Assembly (NCBI RefSeq): GCF_041361345.1
Contig: NZ_JBGKAD010000001.1
Location: forward strand, 1,364,001-1,428,000
Direction: 5' to 3'
DNA: 64,000 bases
DNA from: Halobaculum sp. MBLA0147
GTDB lineage: Archaea > Halobacteriota > Halobacteria > Halobacteriales > Haloferacaceae
Shown one piece after another: positions 8,158 through 16,997 of this stretch. The notes below the pieces were generated by a model. It ran no database searches, was not told the origin of the DNA, and saw nothing but the letters and a program-made list of their open reading frames with translations. Made by a program: the position numbers and the translations under genes. Position 1 is the first letter of the stretch. Every line of letters starts with the position of its first letter.

Positions 8158-10707
8158 GTGGCGTCCCAACTGACGACCGTGAGCGGCGGGGAGTCGACAC
8201 GAGGAGAGACGACTGGCGACGACGGCGAGAGTGGCGGGACCGGCGAGAGCGGCGAGAGCGGTGGCTCCGACGGAGTCGGTGCGACCGACGGAACCGGTCC
8301 GAGTGACAGAACCGACGCGACCGGCGCCGACACCCCGTCGTGGCGGCGCGTGTTCGGGCACGCGGAGCCGTACGCCGAACAGCTCGACGGCATCGAGACG
8401 GTGCGCGACACCGCCCGCGAGGAGGGGTACGTCTGTCTCGAAGGGGCCTGTGGCACCGGGAAGACGATGCTGGCGCTGACGGCCGGGATCGACATGGTTC
8501 GGGACCCCGACAGCGACTTCGAGCGCGTGCTGGTGTTGACGAGCGTCAAACAGCAACTGCGGCAGTTCGAGGCGGACCTGCGGACGATCAACGACGACCC
8601 GCCGGACGACGACCCCGTGTCGGCGCTGACCCTCGTCGGGAAGGCCGACGTGTGTCCGTACGCCCGCGAGACGACCGCCGGGGTCGACGACCACAACGTG
8701 TACGACCGCTGTGAGGGACTGCGCGACCGGACGCGAGGGCTGACCGGCGAGGGTGGCGAGACGAGCGCCGGCGCACTCGTCGAGGACGCCCGGCGCGCAC
8801 AGACCGGCATCGTCGACAGCGGCAGCGACCGGACGCCGTTCCTCGAGACCGCCGGCGAACCGACGCCGTACCTCCCGGAGACACCCGAGTTCTACGGCGA
8901 CGGGACGGACCCGACGGCCGCCGACGCCGACGGGACGGAGTACTGCCCGTTCTACGCGCAGTACCTCGACGACACGGCGGAGGGCGACGACGACGGCGGC
9001 GCGGTACCGTTCGACCCGGCCGACCACGGAGTGATCGACACGGAGGATCTCGTCGGACTGGCGGCCGGCTACGGCTCGTGTCCCCACTCCGTGATGGGTG
9101 CGCTGGCGACGGAGGTGGAGGTCGTCGTCGGCAACTACTACCACGCGTTCGACCCGACGACGGCCGCGGCGTTCACCGGCGCGTTGATCGACGAGGGGAC
9201 GTTCCTGATCTGTGACGAGGCGCACATGCTCGAACCACGCGTCCGGGACCTCGTCTCCGACGGCGTCGGCGACGCGACACTGCGGGACGCGGAGGGTGAA
9301 CTCACGCGGGTGATCCAGCCCGTCGCCTTCGAGGACGAGGGGAAGGCGGCCGCTGGCTCGACCGACGCCGACCTGGTCCGCGGGGAACTGGACGACGCCG
9401 ACGTAGATCTGGACGACCTGCGGCGGCTGCGCGAGTTCGTCCGCGACCTCCGCGAGGAACTGGATCGGCGCGTGACCGAACACCTCGACCGCGCGAACCC
9501 CGGCTGGGAGGAGACGGATCCGGACCGGCTGGAGTCGTACGAACTCCCCCTGCGCGACCCGGAGCGGCCCGCGGAGGACGCGATCAGCCAGTGGGCGCGG
9601 CAGGCGGGGTACGGCGACCGGGTCTGGTCGCGTGCGGCGGCGGTCGGGGCCACCGTCGAGCGGATCCTCGACGAGGCCGAGGACGAGGACCGGCGCCGTG
9701 CCGCGCCGGCCGTCGGGCGCGTGCTGACGGCGTGGTACCAGTACGACCACGAGTCGTTCTTCCGGGAGGTGGAGTTGGAGCCGACGTTCGACGAGACGGG
9801 GGCGCCGGACTCCTGGCGGCGGGTGTACAACGCCCGGCTGGCGCTCCAGAACTGTGTGCCGGCGTCGGCCATCGGCGAGCGCCTCGCGGAGTTCGGCGGC
9901 GGCGTGTTGATGAGCGCGACGCTGGCCCCGACGGACGTGTTCCGGGAGGTGACCGGGTTGAACTACCTCGAAGACGAGGGGCGGCCGGTGGTCGAGCGGA
10001 CGTACCCGCTTTCGTTCCCGGCCGAGAATCGCGTCTCGTTCGCCGTGGACGCGCCGAAGTTCACCTACCAGAACCGCGGTGCGCCGGTCGACCCCGCGGA
10101 GAACCACACGCGGCAGGTCCACGCGGACGCCGTCGTCGACGTGGTCGCGACGACGCCGGGGAACGTGTTGGTCGGGATGCCCAGCTACCGCGAGGCGGCG
10201 TGGCTCGCGGACGTGCTCGCGGACCGCGTGGACTGTCCCGTCTTGCTCGACGAGTCGAGTTCCGACGCGGCGACGGAGGCGCTGAAAGACGAGTTCTTCG
10301 CGGGGGAGGGAAAGGCGCTGGTGACGAGCATCCGCGGGACGCTGACGGAGGGGGTCGACTACAGCGGCGACAAACTCGCCGGGGCGGTGATCTGTGGCGT
10401 CCCCATCGTCTCGACGGCCTCGCCGGCCACGTCGGCGGTCCGGACGGCCTACGACCGCCAGTTCTCCCGCGACGGGTTCGAGACGGCGCTCACCGTCCCG
10501 GCGGTCCGGAAGGCACGCCAGGCCATCGGCCGCGTGATCCGTGGCCCCGAAGAGGTGGGCGTGCGGGTGCTCGTCGACGGCCGGTACGCCAGCGACTCGT
10601 GGAACGCCGTCCGGGAGTTCCTCCCCGACCCGGTGCGCGAGGAGTTCCAGACCGTCTCCCCCGACATGCTCGAGTTCGGGCTCGAACGGTTCTGGGACGG
10701 CCAGTAG
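8158..10707 (+). CDS. XPD/Rad3-family ATP-dependent DNA helicase with iron-sulfur cluster
   Basis: An 849-residue superfamily 2 helicase expected to unwind DNA 5'-3' in repair. The Walker A motif EGACGTGKT is at about 95-103 (K102). Cysteines C166, C185, C263 and C308 are well placed for the 4Fe-4S domain. The DEAH box CDEAH is at 352-356, and the C-terminal helicase motifs include LVTSIRGTLTEGVDYSGD and the Q/R-rich AIGRVIRGPEEVGVRVLVDGRY. The GTG start at 8158 gives a Gly/Thr/Ser-rich acidic leader of about 60 residues before WRRVFGHAEPY, where family similarity begins. It is monocistronic. Whether it is the XPD orthologue or a DinG-like paralog cannot be fixed here. Confidence 0.9.
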   Translation: MASQLTTVSGGESTRGETTGDDGESGGTGESGESGGSDGVGATDGTGPSDRTDATGADTPSWRRVFGHAEPYAEQLDGIETVRDTAREEGYVCLEGACGTGKTMLALTAGIDMVRDPDSDFERVLVLTSVKQQLRQFEADLRTINDDPPDDDPVSALTLVGKADVCPYARETTAGVDDHNVYDRCEGLRDRTRGLTGEGGETSAGALVEDARRAQTGIVDSGSDRTPFLETAGEPTPYLPETPEFYGDGTDPTAADADGTEYCPFYAQYLDDTAEGDDDGGAVPFDPADHGVIDTEDLVGLAAGYGSCPHSVMGALATEVEVVVGNYYHAFDPTTAAAFTGALIDEGTFLICDEAHMLEPRVRDLVSDGVGDATLRDAEGELTRVIQPVAFEDEGKAAAGSTDADLVRGELDDADVDLDDLRRLREFVRDLREELDRRVTEHLDRANPGWEETDPDRLESYELPLRDPERPAEDAISQWARQAGYGDRVWSRAAAVGATVERILDEAEDEDRRRAAPAVGRVLTAWYQYDHESFFREVELEPTFDETGAPDSWRRVYNARLALQNCVPASAIGERLAEFGGGVLMSATLAPTDVFREVTGLNYLEDEGRPVVERTYPLSFPAENRVSFAVDAPKFTYQNRGAPVDPAENHTRQVHADAVVDVVATTPGNVLVGMPSYREAAWLADVLADRVDCPVLLDESSSDAATEALKDEFFAGEGKALVTSIRGTLTEGVDYSGDKLAGAVICGVPIVSTASPATSAVRTAYDRQFSRDGFETALTVPAVRKARQAIGRVIRGPEEVGVRVLVDGRYASDSWNAVREFLPDPVREEFQTVSPDMLEFGLERFWDGQ

Positions 10708-11140
10708 TCCCGGACGAGGCGATCCCCTCGGGGCTTCCCGAGTGCTAGTCTGACCCGACGGTCCACCCGTATCTGAACATCACCGCTCGTCTGGTGGTGT
10801 GCAGATAGGCCAGTAGTTGTGGGTGGCGCGCGAGAAACGCGCGAGGGTCTCGCGAACGGAGTGAGTGAGACCTCGTCAGAGCGTGCTCTGACGTAGGAGG
10901 AGCGAGCGAAGCGAGCGACGAGGTTGGGGAGGGTGAGGTGCTGTGCGGAGCGGTCCGGAGGCGGGGTCCGAGTACCGGCGGAACCTCGCCGTCACGGCCG
11001 TAGTCTGCACCCGAAACCCCGACCCGCCACGACTGCACCACCACGTTCGCTCCGCGACCGGCACCCCACCCGTCCACGACCGTGACACGGCTGCTCGTCC
11101 ATCGGCAAGACTTATTCGCCCGCTCGGACTCCAGTCGCGT
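10708..11140. other. 433-bp intergenic spacer with a dispersed repeat and the thrS promoter
   Basis: No plausible gene. It holds a copy of a dispersed repeat (10819-10924) containing an 8-base inverted repeat, a G-rich tract (about 10920-10975), and the CTTATTCG element at 11111 that lies about 27 bases before the thrS ATG and is its likely TATA box. Confidence 0.7.
10819..10924 (+). repeat. Dispersed intergenic repeat, copy A
   Basis: The order of elements is GTGGGTGGCGCGCGAGAAAC, then TCTCGCGAACGGAGTGAG, CTCGTCAGAGCGTGCTCTGA and GGAGGAGCGAGCGAAGCGAG. The same order of elements, diverged, is present on the minus strand at 43584-43674 and 45021-45108. No coding capacity is conserved between copies. 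The copy includes the perfect inverted repeat GTCAGAGC-GT-GCTCTGAC at 10875-10892. Confidence 0.75.
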
Positions 11141-13087
11141 ATGTCAGCACTCACGGTGACGCTCCCGGACGGCTCCGAACTCGCCGTCGACGAGGGGGCG
11201 TCCGTGGAGGACGTGGCCTACGAGATCGGACCCGGACTCGGAGACGACACGGTGGCGGGGGTCCTCGACGGGGACCTCGTCGACAAGGCGACGCCGGTGT
11301 ACGACGGCGCCGCGGTCGAGATCGTCACCGACCAGTCCGAGGAGTACCTCGACGTGCTCCGGCACACGGCGGCGCACGTGTTCGCACAGGCGCTCCAGCG
11401 ACGCCACCCGGAGGCGAAACTCGCCATCGGCCCGTCGACGGACGACGGCTTCTACTACGACGTGCACGGCGTCGACCTCGACGAGGACGACCTCGACGAG
11501 ATCCAGGCGGAGATGGAGGAGATCGTGGCGGCCGACTACGAGTTGGTCCGCGAGGAGCGGTCCCGCGAGGAGGCGCTGGCGACCTACGAAGACAACCAGT
11601 TCAAACGCGACATCCTCCACGAGGAGGCCGCCGGCGAGGACCCCGTCTCCTTCTACGTCCAAGACGGCTGGGAGGACCTGTGTCAGGGGCCACACGTCGC
11701 CTCGACGGGTGAGATCGGCGCGGTGGAACTGCTCCAGATCTCCACCGCCTACTGGCGCGGCGAGGAGGACAACGAGACGCTGACGCGGGTGTACGGCACC
11801 GCCTTCGCGTCCGAGAGCGACCTCGAAGCGTTCCTCGAACGCCGCGAGGAGGCGAAGGAACGCGACCACCGGAAGATCGGCCGCGAGATGGACCTCTTCT
11901 CCGTCCCCGACCACTCCCCGGGGTGTGTCCACTTCCACCCGGCCGGGATGACGGTCCGCCGAGAGTTGGAGGAGTACATCCGCGAGAAGAACGCCGAGTT
12001 GGGGTACGAGGAGGTGTGGACCCCCGAGTTGAACAAGGCGGAGCTGTGGAAGCCGACGGGCCACTACGACGCGTTCAAAGAGGAGGGGGAGATGTTCGCG
12101 TGGGAGCAAGACGAGACGGAGTACGGGCTCAAGCCGATGAACTGCGCGAACCACGCGCACGTCTACGGCGACGAGCGGCACTCCTACCGCGACCTCCCGC
12201 TGAAGTTCGCGGAGTTCGGCACCTGCTACCGCAACGAGCAGTCCGGCGAACTGTCGGGGATGCTCCGCGTCCGCGGGTTCACGCAGGACGACGGCCACGC
12301 GTTCGTCCGCGAGGACCAACTGGAGGCGGAACTGCTCGACCACGTCCGCGTGATCGAGGACATCTACGAGACGTTCGGCCTGGAGGTGAAGTACGTCCTG
12401 GAGACGCAGGGTGACGACGCCATCGGCGACGACGAGATCTGGGCGACCGCGACGGACGCGCTCCGGAACGCCCTGGAGACGGAGGGGCTCGACTACGAGG
12501 TCGAGGAGGGCGAGGCGGCCTTCTACGGCCCGAAGATCGGCGTCAACGGGATCGACGCGCTCGGTCGCGAGTGGACCATCGGCACGGTGCAGGTGGACTT
12601 CAACATCCCCGAGCGGCTCGACCTGGCGTACGTCGGCGAGGACAACGAGGAACACCGGCCGGTGACGATCCACCGGGCGTTGCTGGGCTCGATGGAGCGG
12701 TTCATGGGCGTGTTGATCGAGCACTTCAAGGGGAACTTCCCGCTGTGGCTCGCCCCCGAGCAGGTGCGTGTCCTCCCCATCTCCGACGACCAACTCGACT
12801 ACGCCGAGTCCGTCGCGGACGACCTCTCGGCGGCCGGCTTCCGCGTCGAGGTGGAGGACCGCGACATGACGATCGGCCGGAAGATCCGCGCGGGTCACGA
12901 CGACCGCGTGCCGTACATGCTCATCCTCGGCAGCGACGAGGCCGAGGCGGAGACCGTCTCCGTCCGCGACCGCGAGGAGCGCGAGTTGAACGACGTGGCG
13001 CTGGGGACGTTCCTCGACCACCTCCGCACCGAACGGGAGGAGAAGGCCGAGGACCCGTACTTCGTCCCGATGCAGAAGCACCAGTAA
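11141..13087 (+). CDS. thrS: Threonyl-tRNA synthetase
   Basis: A 648-residue class II synthetase that charges tRNA-Thr. Domains in order: TGS (about 1-62, LTVTLPDGSELAVDEG), the editing/second domain with HTAAHVFAQAL near 70, the catalytic core from about 245 with motif 2 (FGTCYRNEQSGELSGMLRVRGFTQDDGHAF) and motif 3 (IHRALLGSMERF), and an anticodon-binding domain (about 540-648, VRVLPISDDQLDY). This is the bacterial-type domain layout that many haloarchaea carry. The ATG at 11141 follows a CTTATTCG box 27 bases upstream, implying a leaderless message. The stop is one base before the next start. Confidence 0.95.
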   Translation: MSALTVTLPDGSELAVDEGASVEDVAYEIGPGLGDDTVAGVLDGDLVDKATPVYDGAAVEIVTDQSEEYLDVLRHTAAHVFAQALQRRHPEAKLAIGPSTDDGFYYDVHGVDLDEDDLDEIQAEMEEIVAADYELVREERSREEALATYEDNQFKRDILHEEAAGEDPVSFYVQDGWEDLCQGPHVASTGEIGAVELLQISTAYWRGEEDNETLTRVYGTAFASESDLEAFLERREEAKERDHRKIGREMDLFSVPDHSPGCVHFHPAGMTVRRELEEYIREKNAELGYEEVWTPELNKAELWKPTGHYDAFKEEGEMFAWEQDETEYGLKPMNCANHAHVYGDERHSYRDLPLKFAEFGTCYRNEQSGELSGMLRVRGFTQDDGHAFVREDQLEAELLDHVRVIEDIYETFGLEVKYVLETQGDDAIGDDEIWATATDALRNALETEGLDYEVEEGEAAFYGPKIGVNGIDALGREWTIGTVQVDFNIPERLDLAYVGEDNEEHRPVTIHRALLGSMERFMGVLIEHFKGNFPLWLAPEQVRVLPISDDQLDYAESVADDLSAAGFRVEVEDRDMTIGRKIRAGHDDRVPYMLILGSDEAEAETVSVRDREERELNDVALGTFLDHLRTEREEKAEDPYFVPMQKHQ

Positions 13088-13088
13088 G

Positions 13089-13775
13089 GTGTCCGTCGGG
13101 ACGGGAGAGACACCCGTCGGCGATGGATTTGACATCCCCAGAGACACGATAGAGAGTGTGGAGAGTCCCGACGCGGCCACGGACGGCGGCTGGGATGCCC
13201 GTTCCGGACGGGCACAGTCCGAGCGTGTGGAGGTGGACCTCGAAGACACCTCGGGAGCGGGCGCACTGTCGGGACTCGTCGCCGGTGGGGCGCTGGGAAC
13301 CCCGTTCGGTCCCGCGGGTGTCCTGATCGGTGGTGCGGTCGGTGGCCTCCTCGGGAACGCGGTCGAGTACCGGAACCTGGAACGGGAACAACGGGAGCGA
13401 CTCCGGCGAAGCGTCGCAGACTTCCTCGACCGGCACACACAGCCCGGTGTCCGAATCGAGACGTTCGAGGGTGTCACGGGGGGCACCGACGACGACGGCG
13501 AGAACTACTGGCAGTTCGAGTTCCGAGACCGTGAGGGACAGTCGCACGCCGCGCGACTGTACCCGCCGCGGAGCGTGTCGTGCTCGTGGAGTGACCACGC
13601 AGAGACACTGCCCGCATTTTCTTCACGATTCCGACCGAGACGACTCCGTGCGCCTCGCGAACATCGACACGGCTTTCCTCCAAGACGCCGACCGCACGGT
13701 CGCTCACGACGTCGACCTCCTCCTCGAAGACGGGGAGATCGTCGCCGTCGAGTCGGATCTCGCGGACCAGTCTGA
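13089..13775 (+). CDS. Glycine-zipper protein, probably frameshifted near its end
   Basis: As read, 228 residues, but only the first 160 or so look genuine: an acidic N-terminus, a glycine-zipper hairpin (GAGALSGLVAGGALGTPFGPAGVLIGGAVGGLLGNAVEYRN, about 58-98) that could insert in the membrane, a basic helix, and an acidic strand region (DDDGENYWQFEFRDREGQSHAARLY). After 13565 the frame turns Arg/Pro-rich and runs 128 bases into the next gene. Another frame continues AERVVLVE and stops at 13594, a more natural end. A one- or two-base indel near 13565 is therefore likely. The start is one base after the thrS stop. Function unknown. Confidence 0.6.
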   Translation: MSVGTGETPVGDGFDIPRDTIESVESPDAATDGGWDARSGRAQSERVEVDLEDTSGAGALSGLVAGGALGTPFGPAGVLIGGAVGGLLGNAVEYRNLEREQRERLRRSVADFLDRHTQPGVRIETFEGVTGGTDDDGENYWQFEFRDREGQSHAARLYPPRSVSCSWSDHAETLPAFSSRFRPRRLRAPREHRHGFPPRRRPHGRSRRRPPPRRRGDRRRRVGSRGPV

Positions 13776-14952
13776 CCACCGCGTGTTGGACTGTCGCGAC
13801 CGGATCGCCGTCCCGGGGCTGGTGAACTGCCACGCACACACCGCGATGCAGTTCGCGCGTGGGCTCTCGGACGACGAGCCCCTGTTCGAGTGGCTCGCGA
13901 CGAACGGGACCTACACCGCCGCGGTCGACCGCGACACCAAACGCGCGGGTTGTCGCTTCGCGACGCGACTGATGCTCGAACGCGGGACGACGACCGTCCA
14001 CGACATGTGGAACACGTACCTCGCCGACGAGTTCGCCAACTTCGGCATCCGAGCGGTGATCGGGAGCACGATGGGCGAGGAGGAGCCACCCGGTCCGGAC
14101 GAGACGCGCCCGCGACTGGAGACGACACGTGAGGCGGTCGAGGCCTTCGCCGACCGGCCGACGCTGCACCCGTCCGTGCCGGTCCACTCCGTCTACCGTG
14201 CCACACCCGAACTACTCCGAGCGGCACACGAGGTCGCCGCAGACGCCGGGATTCCGTTCCACGTCCACGTCGCCGAGAACGCGACCGAGGTGCAGCGCGT
14301 TCGCGACGCCTACGGTACCACTCCCGTCGGCGTACTCGACGACCTCGGCGTCCTCGACGAGCACACTGTCGCGGTCCACTGTACCGAACTGACGGACGCG
14401 GACCGCGAGCGACTCGGCGCCGCCGGCGCAGGTGTCGCACACTGTCCGTCGGCGAACCTCAAACTCGGGGGCGGCGTGGCGGACGTGTCGGCACTCCCCG
14501 ACAGTGTCGCCGTCGGAATCGGGACGGACGGTGCAGGGTCGAACAACGATCTCGCGCCGCTGCGGGAGGCGCGACTGGCGGCGCTCCTCCAGAAGCGCGC
14601 GGACCCGACAGCGATGGACGCCCAGCGGGCGCTGGATCTGGTCACGCGCGAGGGGGCAGCGGTGCTGGGCCTCGACGACCGTCTCGGCTCGCTCGTCCCC
14701 GGCCACCGCGCCGACGTGACGCTGTTCGACGCCACGGATCCGGCGCTCACGCCGGCGATCGGCGACGAGGGGCTCCTGTCGAACCTGATCTACAGCTTCC
14801 ACGGCCACGCCGAGACGGTGCTCGTCGAGGGCGAGGTGGTCGTCGACGACGGCCGGTGTCGCACCGACACCGACGACGCCGTCGCGACGGTCGAGGCGTT
14901 CCAGGCCGAGGTGGCGACGGAGGAGGGTCGCACACCGTACCGCCGGTCGTGA
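13648..14952 (+). CDS. Amidohydrolase of the TRZ/ATZ (MTA/SAH deaminase-like) family
   Basis: A 434-residue TIM-barrel metal hydrolase; relatives deaminate S-adenosylhomocysteine, methylthioadenosine, guanine or related bases. Metal ligands are visible: the HAH pair in LVNCHAHTAMQFARG (about 61-63), the His of FHVHVAENATEVQ, the VHCTEL histidine region, and the aspartate in GIGTDGAGSNNDL. The GTG at 13648 (VRLANIDTAFLQ) is chosen because a TTTTC-rich box lies about 27 bases upstream and the longer frame is not protein-like. The DUF4097 gene follows on the same strand. MtaD-like is the best specific guess. Confidence 0.85.
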   Translation: MRLANIDTAFLQDADRTVAHDVDLLLEDGEIVAVESDLADQSDHRVLDCRDRIAVPGLVNCHAHTAMQFARGLSDDEPLFEWLATNGTYTAAVDRDTKRAGCRFATRLMLERGTTTVHDMWNTYLADEFANFGIRAVIGSTMGEEEPPGPDETRPRLETTREAVEAFADRPTLHPSVPVHSVYRATPELLRAAHEVAADAGIPFHVHVAENATEVQRVRDAYGTTPVGVLDDLGVLDEHTVAVHCTELTDADRERLGAAGAGVAHCPSANLKLGGGVADVSALPDSVAVGIGTDGAGSNNDLAPLREARLAALLQKRADPTAMDAQRALDLVTREGAAVLGLDDRLGSLVPGHRADVTLFDATDPALTPAIGDEGLLSNLIYSFHGHAETVLVEGEVVVDDGRCRTDTDDAVATVEAFQAEVATEEGRTPYRRS

Positions 14953-15037
14953 GTCTCCGGCACCGGAGGAGTATCACTCACTCGACAGAAAGCCGCTTCT
15001 GCGGAGTTTTACGTGTCTCACCCCGGTATCGGTGGTC

Positions 15038-15997
15038 GTGAGCGCACTCGGACGACTCGTCGAGACGGTGATCGGCTCGGCGGCAGCGGCGGGGAGCGAC
15101 GCGACGTACGACCACGAGGCGACGGAGACGCTCCGGTTCGAGCGGCCACCGTCGGTGTCGGTTGAGGCGACGAACGGGCACGTCGACCTCCGGACACACC
15201 GGACCACGTCCGGCGCTGGCGACGAGACACAGCACGGTGACGACGACGCCGTCGAGACGGAGACGGGAGCGGAGGGAGCCGTCGTCGTCGAGGTCACGAG
15301 ACGGGCGCAGACGCAGGCGGGGTTGGAACGGCTCTCGGTGGTCGCCACTGGCGGCGACGAGGACCCACTCCAGATTCGGGCGGACCACCCGGCGGACGCC
15401 GACGGCGAGGTGTCGTTCGCGGTGCGGGTACCGTCGACCCTCCCGGTCACGCGCGTCGAGACCACGAACGGTTCGGTGGAGACGGTCGACGCACGGGTGG
15501 GGACGGTGACGACGACCCACGGGCGTGTGGACGTGCGCGACGGCTCGGTGGAGCGTGTCACGACGGAGAACGGCTCGGTGGCAGTGACCGACACGGACGG
15601 AGACGTGTCGGTCCGGACCACGAACGGCTCGGTGACGCTCGCGCGTGTCGACGGCGTGGTGGACGTGGAGACGACGAACGGCTCGGTGAGTGTCGACGAG
15701 CCGGCCGCGGTCGGTCGCCTCGTCTCGACCGCGGGAGGGATCGACGCCCACGTGCCGGCGATCGACGGCGATACCACCGTCCGGACCCGGACTGGCAGCG
15801 TCACGCTCGAACTCGGACGCGACCTGGACGCGACCGTCTCCGCGTCGACGACTCTCGGGACCCTCCGAGCACCGGCCATCGACTCGTACGGTGCCGGTGC
15901 CGGATCGATCGGTGGAGAGGCGGTCGTCGGCGACGGGGGGCCGGAGTTGGCGGTGTCGACTCGACTCGGCAGCGTGACCGTCAACCGTCGCGTCTGA
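15038..15997 (+). CDS. DUF4097-type beta-strand repeat protein
   Basis: A 319-residue protein dominated by short repeats built on T-T-x-N-G-S-V (VETTNGSVETVDARVGTVTTTHGRVDVRDGS, and so on, about 140-235), typical of DUF4097 right-handed beta-helix or adhesin-like proteins of unknown role. The N-terminus (VSALGRLVETVIGSAAAAGSDATYDHEATETLRFERPPSVSVEATNGHV) has no convincing signal peptide, so a cytosolic or membrane-peripheral location is equally possible. The GTG at 15038 is chosen over 15032 because a GTTTTACG element lies about 27 bases upstream. An Asp/Glu/Gly-rich stretch at about 60-85 interrupts the first repeats. Confidence 0.75.
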   Translation: MSALGRLVETVIGSAAAAGSDATYDHEATETLRFERPPSVSVEATNGHVDLRTHRTTSGAGDETQHGDDDAVETETGAEGAVVVEVTRRAQTQAGLERLSVVATGGDEDPLQIRADHPADADGEVSFAVRVPSTLPVTRVETTNGSVETVDARVGTVTTTHGRVDVRDGSVERVTTENGSVAVTDTDGDVSVRTTNGSVTLARVDGVVDVETTNGSVSVDEPAAVGRLVSTAGGIDAHVPAIDGDTTVRTRTGSVTLELGRDLDATVSASTTLGTLRAPAIDSYGAGAGSIGGEAVVGDGGPELAVSTRLGSVTVNRRV

Positions 15998-16047
15998 CTG
16001 CGGTGGGTCACTCGGGTGAATACACCGAAGACCACACCGCTCCGTCG

Positions 16048-16662
16048 TCACCGCGTCAGATCGGCGTACCCGAACGGGACGCCGAACGCCTCACACCAGA
16101 TCGCGATCCCCTCTACGTCGTCGGCCGACACGGAGTCGGGGAGCTTCTGGACGAAGGTCCCGCGTTTGGTCGCCTCGCCGCCGTCCCCGCCGCCGTCCAA
16201 CCGCACCTTCGTCCCGGCGTTCACCGGGCCGCTCGTCGTCGGCTCGTCTGCGGGGGTGACGTAGACGAACACGTCGGGGCCGCTGGTCTGTTGGTAGTCG
16301 CGGAACTGGAGGTAGAGGTCCCCGTCGCGCTCGACGAGCGAGACACGCCCCGACACGTCGTGGCCGTCGACCCCGACGAACTCGCCGCTCGCGAGCACCG
16401 TCGCAGAGCCGTCACCGTCCGAGCCCGAGTCAATCGCCGCCGTCCCGCCGTCACCGGACGGCGTCCCGTCGCTACCCGACGCCGTCTCTTCGGTGTCGCC
16501 CGTCGCGCCGTCGGTAGTGCTCGGCGTCTCCGTCGCCAGGACGGTGCCGTCCCCCTGTGTCGTCTCCTCGGGGAGGAAGAAGTCACCGGGACCGATCACC
16601 GCGACCGCACCGCCGCCGACGGCCACGAGGACCGCCGCGGCGACGAGGAGTTTCGTGTTCAC
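16048..16662 (-). CDS. Exported or membrane-anchored DM13-domain protein
   Basis: A 204-residue protein: an N-terminal signal peptide or anchor (NTKLLVAAAVLVAVGGGAVAV), a long Thr/Ser/Asp/Gly-rich linker (about 30-90) typical of haloarchaeal surface proteins, then a DM13 domain (about 90-204) with the signature GEFVGVDGHDVSGRVSLVERDGDLYLQFRDYQQTSGPDVFVYVT and the terminal IAIWCEAFGVPFGYADL. DM13 domains are related to DOMON domains, and their conserved cysteine, here in IWCEAF, is proposed to take part in redox or electron transfer. It acts outside the cytoplasmic membrane. It is 105 bases downstream of the two-gene membrane operon on the same strand. Confidence 0.82.
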   Translation of the reverse strand: MNTKLLVAAAVLVAVGGGAVAVIGPGDFFLPEETTQGDGTVLATETPSTTDGATGDTEETASGSDGTPSGDGGTAAIDSGSDGDGSATVLASGEFVGVDGHDVSGRVSLVERDGDLYLQFRDYQQTSGPDVFVYVTPADEPTTSGPVNAGTKVRLDGGGDGGEATKRGTFVQKLPDSVSADDVEGIAIWCEAFGVPFGYADLTR

Positions 16663-16767
16663 GGCTCACCGTCGGTCCCGTGGTGGAAAGGGTGTTTTTC
16701 GAGATCCGACCCAAATTCGACCCGAGAGAGTACCGTTCGGAGCGGAGCGTGATTCGACTGGGTCGAG

Positions 16768-16995
16768 TCACCGTAGCCAGTCGAACAGAAGAAACAGCGC
16801 GAAGCTCAGTGCCGACCACACGATCGCGAGGAGTGTCGGGCTGATATCACTCACCTCGGTGGCTGTCAGGAGGGTCAGTACGGCGACGAGAGACCAGAGG
16901 AGAGTGAGCGCGACGATTGCGGCTTGCGCGTACTGGAACGCCGTGCTCTCCAGCCACAACCTGAACCGGCTTCCGTACGGGGTCTGTCGTGACAT
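16768..16995 (-). CDS. Small two-helix membrane protein
   Basis: A 75-residue hydrophobic protein with two predicted transmembrane helices (AIVALTLLWSLVAVLTLL and LAIVWSALSFALFLLFDWL), flanked by a basic N-terminus. No family is recognised. The ATG at 16995 begins two bases after the stop of the coiled-coil gene upstream, so the two are almost certainly one transcript and perhaps one complex. The GTG at 17001 would overlap the upstream stop and is less likely. Confidence 0.65.
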   Translation of the reverse strand: MSRQTPYGSRFRLWLESTAFQYAQAAIVALTLLWSLVAVLTLLTATEVSDISPTLLAIVWSALSFALFLLFDWLR

Positions 16996-16997
16996 AC

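Noticed and set aside
10875-10892. 8-base inverted repeat considered as a stand-alone terminator of the helicase gene
   Set aside because: It lies 168 bases after the stop, has no T-run, and is part of the dispersed repeat found elsewhere, so its presence is better explained by the repeat.
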